Shown here in pieces: positions 49,586-58,768 of a stretch of 64,000 nucleotides of DNA. Location of the stretch: the NCBI GenBank assembly GCA_028282025.1, contig JANQIT010000074.1, positions 1 to 64,000 of the forward strand. The letters run 5' to 3'. The notes beneath the pieces were generated by a model. The model was given only the letters and a program-made list of their open reading frames with translations, had not been told where the DNA came from and did no database searches. Each line of letters starts with the position of its first letter. Positions within the stretch are counted from its first letter, which is position 1. The stretch comes from Hwanghaeella sp. GTDB lineage: Bacteria; Pseudomonadota; Alphaproteobacteria; UBA8366; Aestuariispiraceae. A program made the position numbers and the translations under genes.

Positions 49586-49930
49586 GTGTCCCAACCCTCT
49601 GAACGTCCATTTACTGCCTTGTGACAATCATATTGAGTCGGGTGAGTCCGCTTGCAAGGGAAATTTGTGTGCGATGGACCGCCGCTTTGGGCTCATAATC
49701 TGGCAGACACCAGGGTCGATTCTAGAGGCCACTGATGCGCGGCAAGCCCTGCGCCCTTGCACACTAGGAAGATCTCCACGAGTGAACCCAGCGACTCCAG
49801 AATGGCCTCCTGTGGCCCCCTATTCGACCAGCATTGGGGCGGGGGGAGGGGTCCGGGGGAAAATCAGAACACGCGCTGGGGAAACTGACATCGGGCACAA
49901 GTAGATTGGCACCCGGGGTGGCCAATGAGG

Positions 49931-50977
49931 TCACTTCCCGGGACCCAAACGCTCGACTATGGAAACAACAGATTGGTCGAGTGGTGGCAAGCCAAGGGAC
50001 AGGCCCAGCGAATAAAGATGGGCCACAGTCAAGATTCCCAGACCACCTTGGACCACTTTTCCGTAAGTGCTATTCGCCACCGCTCCCAGAAAGGCTTTGA
50101 TGTTGGCTCTCGCCGCCCTGGCGCTTTCCTCGAACTGCTTGTCAGAGGACTCGACAGAAAGCAGATCATTCAATCGCCGCAGCTCGTCACGTACTTCTCG
50201 CAACAGTGCGGTCAACCTTTCGGCGTCCTCAACGTCCCCCCAAAGCGGGTCCGCGTTTGTTGCTCGGTCATGCAGCCGCCCATCGTCATAGTCATCGATC
50301 AACCTAACCAAAGCTGACACTAGCAGTTTGTAATGGGCCGGGTTTGCTCTAATCCTTGCAGCGACCGACTGGTCTCTGTCCCGCCACGTGACTTTGGCTT
50401 CTACCTGCTCTTTGGAAAAGGGTGCGATTTCCCCTACTTCGCCAACGACCGGTTCCTCTTCAATTACGTTGAGAACTGAGTCGTCTTCTATCGACCCGTC
50501 TAGGAGTCCCGCACCTTCAACTAGTTTAGAAAGAGCGGACGAATGATCACCGTTGTCATCTACTTGGAAACCTTGGCCCCTCATGAATTGGACGGCTTGG
50601 TCCAAGTACTCATCGGAAGGATACTCAATCCAGATTGCGTCTGTTGACAAGTCAGTTGCCCCCGAGCCGCTTCCCCAACTCGACAGGCTTGCTGACTCAT
50701 TGTCAGCCCTCGGCACTTCAACCCGAACCGGGTAACTGCTCCCAACACAGGACTTATCGTCTACAACGGCAACTACTGATACAGTGGCCCGACTTCGCCA
50801 GGGGTTTAACGGAAGCTCCTTTTCAAGGGCCCATGACGCAGCTTTGTCAAAAGCTATATGTGCAATCTGCCTCGCGACATATTCGTTTGGAGCAGTCACG
50901 CGACAGCGCCCTTTCCGGATACTGCGCTCCAAGTCAGGATGGTTCAGGTCAACAGGCTCAAGAGTGTACTTCGGCAA
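49931..50977 (-). CDS. Unknown island protein with C-terminal hydrophobic segment
   Basis: 348 aa; TTG start; coiled region DAERLTALLREVRDELRRLNDLLSVESSDKQFEESARAARANIKAFLGAV then VVQGGLGILTVAHLYSLGLSLGL. Confidence 0.55.
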   Translation of the reverse strand: MPKYTLEPVDLNHPDLERSIRKGRCRVTAPNEYVARQIAHIAFDKAASWALEKELPLNPWRSRATVSVVAVVDDKSCVGSSYPVRVEVPRADNESASLSSWGSGSGATDLSTDAIWIEYPSDEYLDQAVQFMRGQGFQVDDNGDHSSALSKLVEGAGLLDGSIEDDSVLNVIEEEPVVGEVGEIAPFSKEQVEAKVTWRDRDQSVAARIRANPAHYKLLVSALVRLIDDYDDGRLHDRATNADPLWGDVEDAERLTALLREVRDELRRLNDLLSVESSDKQFEESARAARANIKAFLGAVANSTYGKVVQGGLGILTVAHLYSLGLSLGLPPLDQSVVSIVERLGPGK

Positions 50978-51183
50978 CCTTTCTGGCCCCCCTCCTTACA
51001 ATGCAACAAGCCCAAACGCGCACATTCAGCGACAAAAGAACTGATGGAGTATTGTTTCGCGGCCACTAACTTCAAGCCACTCATCGGCGACCTAAAATCT
51101 AGAACCTCAGTTGGGCTAGTTCACACTTTCCCGCTAAACTTGTCGAGCCGCTCGTCAGCTAATACGGTTTTCACTGCCATAAA

Positions 51184-52377
51184 TTGAAATGTGAGACAAA
51201 ATTGAAAATCGAAGATGTAACTCTGTTGGCTGGACTCGGACTGATTGGGGCGGTTTTTATTCTGTTCTCCAAATACAAGACTGCAAGGAAAGAGTTAGCG
51301 AGCACTTCACATCGAGCACTGATTGTGTCCCGCCGATTGGATGAGCTTGGTCCTCAGGCAAACAAGCTTGAGCGTAGGATTTACGAACTTGAGAAGGCGA
51401 TCCAAGCAAAAGACCTTATGTATGAGCGCCTATCTGCGGAAGATGGCGACCCGCTTCTAGGCATTGCCTCACTGGTCGCGGACCACGCAACTCGCCAATT
51501 TGAATACTCTGCAAGATATCTTGAGACCAAACAGCGTCCTGCACGCAAGGAAGCTGAGAGAATACGCACACTCAAGGAAGAGACCAGGGAGCATATCAAG
51601 AGGCTCAAACTGATGGAGTACAAGTACGAGTATTTGCTGGGGCTCTTTCCCGACCTCGCACTATACGCCGACGATGTTGAATCGCTGCGCAGTCTCTCCG
51701 AGGCGATAAGTGTAACCGAAGCCGAAGCTGAAGCCGACCGAACACGAAACTACCTTTCGCCTGAGGAATACCAGAAACTCCCTGAACGAAAGCGCAATCA
51801 GCTCGCTCTTGATCGCTACATCCGAGGTAAAAAATCGACGTGGCAGATTGGTCGTGACTATGAGCTCTTCGTTGGCCACCTCTACAAACAGGAAGGCTGG
51901 GAGGTACAGTACACGGGAATTGAGCACCGGCTCATGGACATGGGCCGTGATCTTGTCGCGAAGAATGGTGCGGAAATACATGTGGTACAGTGCAAATACT
52001 GGTCCCGCGATAAAGTAATCCACGAAAAGCATATATGCCAATTGTATGGTACAGCGGTCCAATACCAACTCGCGAATGGTGTCGAGGCCGTGACGCCTGT
52101 CTTTTACACCAACATCGAACTATCAAGAACAGCTCAAGAGTTCGCCGAACACCTGGGCGTCCTCGTCTTTCGAGAGGAACTAGGCGATTTCCCACGCATC
52201 AAATGCAACATCAATCGCGGAGCCGACGGAGAACGTGTCAAAATCTATCACCTTCCAATGGACCAGCAATACGACAGTACAAAGATTGACAAACCCGGCG
52301 AGTTCTTCGCGTTCAAGGTCAAAGACGCAGAGCGATCAGGCTTCCGACGCGCGCTCCGATGGCGAGGCTCCAAATGA
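51184..52377 (+). CDS. Membrane-anchored coiled-coil restriction endonuclease-like (Mrr-type) protein
   Basis: N-terminal TM TLLAGLGLIGAVFILFS, long coiled coil, C-terminal Mrr-like domain GRDYELFVGHLYKQEGWEVQYTGIEHRLMDMGRDLVAKNGAEIHVVQCKYW (D...QxK catalytic motif). TTG start; exact start uncertain. Confidence 0.8.
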   Translation: MKCETKLKIEDVTLLAGLGLIGAVFILFSKYKTARKELASTSHRALIVSRRLDELGPQANKLERRIYELEKAIQAKDLMYERLSAEDGDPLLGIASLVADHATRQFEYSARYLETKQRPARKEAERIRTLKEETREHIKRLKLMEYKYEYLLGLFPDLALYADDVESLRSLSEAISVTEAEAEADRTRNYLSPEEYQKLPERKRNQLALDRYIRGKKSTWQIGRDYELFVGHLYKQEGWEVQYTGIEHRLMDMGRDLVAKNGAEIHVVQCKYWSRDKVIHEKHICQLYGTAVQYQLANGVEAVTPVFYTNIELSRTAQEFAEHLGVLVFREELGDFPRIKCNINRGADGERVKIYHLPMDQQYDSTKIDKPGEFFAFKVKDAERSGFRRALRWRGSK

Positions 52378-52441
52378 CTTAGAGGCCGTTCGCCAATCAT
52401 TCGGTCCAATTGGTAGCTGATATGCGACATGGGGGCGTCTT

Positions 52442-53884
52442 ATGGACGTAGCTGTCCTCACATTGAACAGTCGGGAAATCTCGATTGTAGTGTGGACTAT
52501 TCTGTATCTGGTATTGTCGGTATCAGTCCCTCTCTTCCGACCAGTAGCCATCTCTTTAGGTCAATTCCTCTGGTCCGCTCGCAGCTACATCCTTCATAGG
52601 CGTGTCCGGAGAGCGATCTACGCCGCTGCGCTGTACAACCTTGCAGTGGTCTGGCTTCTGCACAACGTCGGTCTGTGGTTCCTCTCGGACATCAAAGCGA
52701 CCACATTGTGGTTCCTAACGGTCGTGTCCGTCGCAATGTTCCGCGTTCAGAAGCGGCTTGGCGACGTACCCGATATCCGCGAAAGCGTGAAGGAGCTTGC
52801 CGCGATCACAGTGGTGCTCGAATTCATCGTAGAGTTTCATACCTTGCCGCTATGGGCCGAAGTGATAGCAACACCTGTCATCCTAGGCATAGTGCTCTTC
52901 TACACTCTGCTCAGAAACGATGCCGACTTGAAAACCGCTAAGGGCGTAGCTCGCTGGGTACTCATTGGTTACGGATTAGTCGTCCTGGCTAATGGCGTGT
53001 ATCATGTATGGGAAACCCCCGGTCTCTTCTTCCAAATCTCCACGCTCAGGGATTTCCTCTTGATCCCAGTCTTGAGCGCCTTGTTTCTTCCTTTCCACTT
53101 CCTTATGTCGACTTTGGTCTCGTTCGAGATTGCCATCAGGGATCTACAAGGACTTATCCCCAATCTTTCGCTTCGCCGGTATACGGCCTTCAAGGCGTTG
53201 AGGGCGTTCTTTTGGCGGACCGAGTTACTAAAGTGGTGGATGATCAGATTTCGTAGGAATCCACCAGAGGACCGAAACCAAGTAGACGTCTCCATTGCGA
53301 AGGTACTCGCGCTGGCCAACGCTTCCGCCGATCCTCCAGCAGTCGATCCTAGTCTAGGCTGGTCTCCCTATTGGGCGGGGAAGATATTCGTCACGGAAGG
53401 TCTTCAGACAGGCTGGTACGATGAACTCGCGGGGCGTGAACATTGGTTCTCACACTCAGAATATCTAAAGTTCGGTCCAGGCATCGACGTGAACCACATT
53501 ACCTACCACGTCTATGGCAATGAGGAAGTGGCCCGTTGCTTGAAGCTTTTCTTGCACATCAACGAACCCCACGACGAGTCCGAGGCCCTAGCGGTGTTCG
53601 AAGCCCTAGCCCACAAGCTATGTCATCAAGTGACCTCCCAAGAGCTACCAGACGCTATCGACTTCAAGGCGCTGTTCCGAGACACCGTGAAAGCGCAGAT
53701 AGGCGACTATGAGGTAGTACTCAACCACTTTTCCTCCGAGTGGGACGGCCGCAAGGACTACGAGATGCGGTTCTCGGTCCGCAAACCTCCATCCACCGAA
53801 GAGGAGATGATTTGGCGATGTTCGCACGGAGCCGGAACCTCAAACGACGAACTCATCAAATCGCTCAACGGGTTTATCGATTGA
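52442..53884 (+). CDS. Multi-TM membrane protein with soluble C-terminal domain, operonic with Mrr-like nuclease
   Basis: Several hydrophobic segments in N-terminal half (ISIVVWTILYLVLSVSVPLF, ATTLWFLTVVSVAMF, WAEVIATPVILGIVLFYTLL, FLLIPVLSALFLPFHFLM); 64 bp after the nuclease gene. Confidence 0.7.
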   Translation: MDVAVLTLNSREISIVVWTILYLVLSVSVPLFRPVAISLGQFLWSARSYILHRRVRRAIYAAALYNLAVVWLLHNVGLWFLSDIKATTLWFLTVVSVAMFRVQKRLGDVPDIRESVKELAAITVVLEFIVEFHTLPLWAEVIATPVILGIVLFYTLLRNDADLKTAKGVARWVLIGYGLVVLANGVYHVWETPGLFFQISTLRDFLLIPVLSALFLPFHFLMSTLVSFEIAIRDLQGLIPNLSLRRYTAFKALRAFFWRTELLKWWMIRFRRNPPEDRNQVDVSIAKVLALANASADPPAVDPSLGWSPYWAGKIFVTEGLQTGWYDELAGREHWFSHSEYLKFGPGIDVNHITYHVYGNEEVARCLKLFLHINEPHDESEALAVFEALAHKLCHQVTSQELPDAIDFKALFRDTVKAQIGDYEVVLNHFSSEWDGRKDYEMRFSVRKPPSTEEEMIWRCSHGAGTSNDELIKSLNGFID

Positions 53885-53911
53885 ACCTCTCTTGACTCTC
53901 GCAGTGAAACC

Positions 53912-55201
53912 CTAGGAAACCCTCCTCAGCACATCCTTTGAATACACCTCAAAGCCCATCTTAATCCGCTTCTTTTCCGGTCCGCTCGAATACACGTCAG
54001 TCAGCAGCTTCCCGGTCTTATGGCCGATCATGCGTTCTTTTAGCGTCGGCTCTATGCCCTCTAAGTTCTCTAGAACTGTTCCGGCCCATCGGCGAATGCT
54101 GTGTAGGTCCAGGCCCTGCTCCTTGGCGTTCGGTAGGGCCTCGGCAAGGGTCGCCCTCATGCGCTTCGATAGAGAATGCCCAAGCTTGTGGTCCTGACCA
54201 CCGGGCCTTAGTTCCTCGAAGAGTTGGTCCTCAGGTTGTTTCCCTCCCGTACGTCGATTGAGCACCTCTTGTGCCCGCTCAGAAGGGAAGAACACGACGC
54301 GGTTCCCCGCCTGTGTCTTCGCGTCCCGGATATGAACCTCACCATTTGGTTGGACGTCTTTCACCCGCAGCTCGCAAATCTCGTTTAGGCGGCAGCCGCT
54401 CTCTATTAGCAACAACCCGACGTCGTACTGCTTGGGGCTCTGGTTCCAACGGCGCTCAAGAGCCTTGTAGAAGATCGTCAACTCCTTGTCGGTAAAGGCC
54501 CGCTTCTTCTTTGCCGCCTTCGGGAGTTCGCGAGCCAAGTCAGCGAAAGGCGAGATCCCCTGGCAATACTCTCGCTGGCGTGCCCACTTCCAAAGCAGGT
54601 TCATAGCACCAATGTACCGCCCGAGGGTCTTGGGAGAACGTCCTGATTTTTCCAGGTGATCGCTGAGCCACTTTGAGGCCGTCCTTGGCCGGACCTTGTT
54701 CATCATTAGGTCGCCCATAGCTTCTATGAACAAGCCAACAGCATGGCGACGGCCGTCTATGGTTCCCGGCGTAACCTTCCCTTGAAGAGACGCCAACCAC
54801 TGATCAGCCACCACCGATATGGGTACGCCCTTGCCGGTGGCGATATCAAAGTATCGCTGCGCTTCTGCCTCATGCCCTTTGTCGGCTATGTCCTGTGCAC
54901 GGTCGTCTATGATGCCCTCATAGATGTCCCTTAGGTCCTCCCTGGGCTCGTCCAGCAGCACGCCAGCGGCCTCTTGGGCCTCCTCGGTGCCGCCCAGCTT
55001 TGAGGCCACTAGTTGCTCAACCTCCCGAATGATCTCATCCAGCTTGGCGTGCTTCCTGCGCCGGGCCTGATCAAGGTCTCGGGTCTTCAGCGTTCTGGAT
55101 ATGGAGTCTTTGCCGACGATCTTCCGCCATTTGGTCGGAACTACGTACCGGACATACCAAGTATGCCCCTGCCGGTAGATGTTCTGGGTCATATAAGACA
55201 T
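53912..55201 (-). CDS. int: Tyrosine-type site-specific integrase
   Basis: LLLIESGCRLNEICELRVKDV; HSIRRWAGTVLENLEGIEPTLKERMIGHKTGKLLTDVYSSG (R..HxxR..H..Y); adjacent to tRNA-Leu. Confidence 0.95.
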   Translation of the reverse strand: MSYMTQNIYRQGHTWYVRYVVPTKWRKIVGKDSISRTLKTRDLDQARRRKHAKLDEIIREVEQLVASKLGGTEEAQEAAGVLLDEPREDLRDIYEGIIDDRAQDIADKGHEAEAQRYFDIATGKGVPISVVADQWLASLQGKVTPGTIDGRRHAVGLFIEAMGDLMMNKVRPRTASKWLSDHLEKSGRSPKTLGRYIGAMNLLWKWARQREYCQGISPFADLARELPKAAKKKRAFTDKELTIFYKALERRWNQSPKQYDVGLLLIESGCRLNEICELRVKDVQPNGEVHIRDAKTQAGNRVVFFPSERAQEVLNRRTGGKQPEDQLFEELRPGGQDHKLGHSLSKRMRATLAEALPNAKEQGLDLHSIRRWAGTVLENLEGIEPTLKERMIGHKTGKLLTDVYSSGPEKKRIKMGFEVYSKDVLRRVS

Positions 55202-55278
55202 GTAAGCCCCACGGATCTATAACACAATCAGGTGTTATAGATTTCGCAAGACTTTGATTTTACTGAATAAATCAGAAA

Positions 55279-55295
55279 TGGTGCGGTCGAGAAGA
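55279..55295. repeat. att direct repeat (tRNA end of island)
   Basis: tggtgcggtcgagaaga, identical to 40490-40506. Confidence 0.9.
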
Positions 55296-55365
55296 CTCGA
55301 ACTTCCACTCCGGTTAAGGAACAGCGACCTCAACGCTGCGCGTCTACCAATTCCGCCACGACCGC
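55279..55365 (-). tRNA. tRNA-Leu(GAG), CCA-encoded; 3' end is the island attachment site
   Basis: Reverse strand GCGGTCGTGGCGGAATTGGTAGACGCGCAGCGTTGAGGTCGCTGTTCCTTAACCGGAGTGGAAGTTCGAGTCTTCTCGACCGCACCA; anticodon stem-loop CAGCG-TTGAGGT-CGCTG; paired acceptor stem. Confidence 0.95.
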
Positions 55366-55547
55366 ATTGCACCAAGTGCCGGAACCGGGCGTGTAGCAAA
55401 AGCCCGCTGCCCAATCAAGCCCGCCCACGCCCTCATTGTGAGGCTTCGTTGCCCATGCTTCCAGTCTGCACAGAATACCCACACATTTTTTAATCCATTC
55501 TGCGCGCATCCCCGTACCCCTAGTGTGGATATTTTGGGGAGCTAAAC

Positions 55548-56090
55548 ATGGATGGCCAGCAGGACCAGGAAGCCGAGGATCAGCGCTTTTTCGAAGGATT
55601 CTCCAGAAGAATGGACGGGCTCGTCTACGAGATGCTGCCGGTAAGACGGTCCAGCGTTCAGATCGTCGCGCCGGAAACGGCCCATTCTAAGGCTAGTTTC
55701 TGGCGGGCTTGCCGCCTCTCCGACATCTGGCAAAGCCGCACCAAGAACGGCCTGCTGCCGCCTCCGGAAGTCTTTAACGGATTCACCATCGGCTTCAGCC
55801 TGTTGCCCTATGTATCGCTTTACGACCAAACGGGGGACGAATATCGCCGCCGGTCGCCCGCCAATGACGTAGGCCGGAAAACCGGGGCCGATCACCTGTT
55901 GGATTTCTCAGGAGAACATGGGTTTCAGACCGTGATGACCCTGGCGGCGGACCGTAAGGATCCGGTTTTCTTCTCCATCGACCTGGGCGGAGACGCCAAT
56001 ACGGCCCGCGGGCTGGACGGCGTCATCCTACCGTTGGCGGCAAACGGCCGGACCGTCACCGCCTTATGCGGTTGCATGGCCCCCCGATAA
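55548..56090 (+). CDS. Hypothetical protein (possible PAS_5-like)
   Basis: Coherent 180-aa ORF, MDGQQDQEAEDQRFFEGFSRRMDGLVYEMLP...; high GC3 host-like composition. Confidence 0.6.
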   Translation: MDGQQDQEAEDQRFFEGFSRRMDGLVYEMLPVRRSSVQIVAPETAHSKASFWRACRLSDIWQSRTKNGLLPPPEVFNGFTIGFSLLPYVSLYDQTGDEYRRRSPANDVGRKTGADHLLDFSGEHGFQTVMTLAADRKDPVFFSIDLGGDANTARGLDGVILPLAANGRTVTALCGCMAPR

Positions 56091-56156
56091 TGTCTTTATA
56101 GCTGTCCACCCGCGGCGGAAATGCAGTTCCCGCCGCCGCCTTGAAACGACAGCGGC

Positions 56157-56846
56157 ATGACGGAAAGATCGAACCACCCTGCGCCCTCATCCTCGGCGAA
56201 TGCGCCTGAATGGCGGCTTTCGCGCGCGCCGGTCGCCTATGACACGGCAGTGGCGGAGATGGAGCGCAGAGTGGCGGACATCCGCGCCGGCGCCGCATCG
56301 GAAATGGTCTGGCTGCTGGAACACCCGCCGCTCTACACAGCGGGCACCAGCGCAAAGCCGTCCGATCTCCTCACACCGGACCGTTTCCCAGTTCACAGAA
56401 CCGGACGCGGCGGCCAATACACCTATCATGGACCGGGTCAGCGGATCGGCTATGTGATGCTTGATCTGAAGCGCCACGGCGGCGACGTGCGCTGTTATGT
56501 CCACAAATTGGAAGAATGGGTGATCCGGGCGTTGGCCAGTTTCAACCTCTCGGCGGAACGGCGGGAGGGGCGCGTCGGTATCTGGGTGGACAGAGGCCAG
56601 GGCCGCGAAGACAAGATCGCCGCGATTGGCGTGCGGGTCCGCCACTGGGTCACCTTCCACGGGGTTTCCATCAATCTTGAACCGAATCTGGAGCATTTCG
56701 GCGGCATCGTTCCCTGCGGGATCGGCGAAGAGAATTTCGGCGTCACCTCACTGGTCGACCTGGGTTATCCGGTTACCATGGAAGACCTGGACCTCGCCCT
56801 GATGCGGGCGTTTGACGAGGTGTTCCTGAACGGAAAAGGCGATTGA
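56157..56846 (+). CDS. lipB: Octanoyltransferase LipB
   Basis: [79 protein letters not shown]. Confidence 0.97.
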   Translation: MTERSNHPAPSSSANAPEWRLSRAPVAYDTAVAEMERRVADIRAGAASEMVWLLEHPPLYTAGTSAKPSDLLTPDRFPVHRTGRGGQYTYHGPGQRIGYVMLDLKRHGGDVRCYVHKLEEWVIRALASFNLSAERREGRVGIWVDRGQGREDKIAAIGVRVRHWVTFHGVSINLEPNLEHFGGIVPCGIGEENFGVTSLVDLGYPVTMEDLDLALMRAFDEVFLNGKGD

Positions 56847-56941
56847 ACACTCGGTTTCCCGAACATCCAATCGCCTTCGTATCCGTTGCGGCGGCGCGCC
56901 TTCGCCGGAAGCCCGGACCTTAAGCGCGGCGAGGTCTCTCC

Positions 56942-58756
56942 TTAAGCCGCCTCAGACTCCGCACCCTCTTCGCGGATCGACACCAGGAAGTTCCGGACTT
57001 CAGACGACAGTTTCTCCGCCTCCTCGGAGAGCTGGCGTGAGACATCCTGAACCTCCGTCGCGGCCTTGCCTGTTTCGCCCGCGGCCGAGTCCACCGCCTC
57101 CGCGGTTTGCGACACCGTTTCAGTACCGATGGACGCTTCTTGGATGTTCTTGGCGATTTCGTTGGTCGCCTGACTTTGCTGCTCGATAACGGACGCCACG
57201 TCGTTCGACGCCGCGCTCAGATCGGTCATCATCGACTCGATCTCCCGGATTGAGGAGACCGTGCCTTTGGTGGCGGTCTGCATGTCCGCGATTTGCCGCC
57301 GAATATCTTCGGTGGCGGTAGCGGTCTGATTGGCGAGGCTCTTCACCTCGTTCGCCACCACGGCGAACCCTTTCCCGGCTTCGCCGGCACGCGCGGATTC
57401 AATCGTTGCGTTAAGGGCAAGCAAGTTCGTCTGTTCGGCGATATCGCTGATCAAGGTGATCACGTCGCCGATCTTCTGCGCCGCGCTGTGCAACTCACCG
57501 ATCCGCTTGCTTGCATCTTCGATCTTAGTGACCGCCTTCTGCGCGGAAGCGTTGGAGGACGATACCTGATCGCTGGCTTCGCTGAGCGATGCGGATAGCT
57601 CCTCCGCCGCCGCCGCAACGGTCTGAACGTTCCGGGCGGTTTCAGCCGCCGCGTTCGTCACCGTGTTCGCACGGTCCGTGGTTTCAGTGGTGGTGGAAAT
57701 CATACCGTCCGCCGTGCTGGACATTCGCGCCGCCGCGGAACCCAATTCTCCAAGCATGCCGGTTACGGTGCGGTCGAAGGACCGGGTCATCCCCTCCATG
57801 GCTTCGCGTCTGCGTTCACGCGTTGCAAGGCGCTCCCGCTCGCGTTCGGCGGCTGCATCCTGCTCGCGCAGGGCTTCGCGGAAAACGCCGAGCGTCTTGA
57901 CGATATCGCCGATCTCGTCCGACCGGGCCGGCGGCAAGGATACATCGTAGTCACGTTCGGAAAGCCTTACCATCGCTTCCGACGTCTGCCTCAACGGCCA
58001 TGCCAGCCGACGGTTGCTGATCATTACCGTGACGGCGAGAACCGCGAGGGACACCAGCAGGATGACGGCGAAGACACCGTTCCGGACCAGGGACAGAAAC
58101 TCGGCCCCCTCTGCCGCTTCCGCGCGTGCGGTGGCCATTACTGTGTCGGAAACGGAATCGATGACCGTATTGCCCGTTCGCACCAGCCGCTCGGCCAGCC
58201 CCGTCAACACCCGCTCGCGATTAGCTTCCTCGAACGTATAGTTCGCGACAGCGGCCTCCCGCCCGGACTCTTCAAATACCTTGATCGTGCGCGCCCTCGA
58301 CTCGTTTAAAAAATCGATATAGCGCGACAGCGAATCGCTGCTGTGGACCAAAAACCTGACGGCGATTCTTACATCTTCATTCGCACCCGTCTCGAACTCC
58401 GGCTTCGACAGGGTTTTCTTGAACAAAGCCGCCATCTCGTCCGCGGCCTTACCCGCAGCCTGCGATTCCGACAGTGCCTGCTTGGACTTTTCAATCCGGC
58501 CGGTCGCCAGGCCGGAAAGATGCGATTCGGTGGAACGGTATAGCTGCGACAACAGCTTGTCCGTCGCCGCGACAATCGAGACGCCATCGTCGCGAATCTC
58601 GGCCACCTCTGTCAGTCCGGATACTTCGGCGTTCCTAACATCTTCTGCAATGGTTTCGATCACCAGATTCGAACCGATCGCCAGCCCTGCAAGAATCGCC
58701 AAAGGAATCGCCGCCAATAGAAAGGCAAGGCCGGATACACCTTTAAAACTGATCAT
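56942..58756 (-). CDS. Methyl-accepting chemotaxis protein
   Basis: [55 protein letters not shown]. Confidence 0.96.
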   Translation of the reverse strand: MISFKGVSGLAFLLAAIPLAILAGLAIGSNLVIETIAEDVRNAEVSGLTEVAEIRDDGVSIVAATDKLLSQLYRSTESHLSGLATGRIEKSKQALSESQAAGKAADEMAALFKKTLSKPEFETGANEDVRIAVRFLVHSSDSLSRYIDFLNESRARTIKVFEESGREAAVANYTFEEANRERVLTGLAERLVRTGNTVIDSVSDTVMATARAEAAEGAEFLSLVRNGVFAVILLVSLAVLAVTVMISNRRLAWPLRQTSEAMVRLSERDYDVSLPPARSDEIGDIVKTLGVFREALREQDAAAERERERLATRERRREAMEGMTRSFDRTVTGMLGELGSAAARMSSTADGMISTTTETTDRANTVTNAAAETARNVQTVAAAAEELSASLSEASDQVSSSNASAQKAVTKIEDASKRIGELHSAAQKIGDVITLISDIAEQTNLLALNATIESARAGEAGKGFAVVANEVKSLANQTATATEDIRRQIADMQTATKGTVSSIREIESMMTDLSAASNDVASVIEQQSQATNEIAKNIQEASIGTETVSQTAEAVDSAAGETGKAATEVQDVSRQLSEEAEKLSSEVRNFLVSIREEGAESEAA

Positions 58757-58768
58757 CTGCCGCCCCTC

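Larger units (their letters stand above)
40490..55295. mobile_element. tRNA-Leu-integrated island, candidate phage satellite or reduced podovirus-type prophage with defence cargo
   Basis: Flanked by exact 17-bp repeats; integrase adjacent to the tRNA; phage terminase, virion-like protein, recombinase, helicase-like protein; visibly more AT-rich and different codon usage from flanks. Confidence 0.9.
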
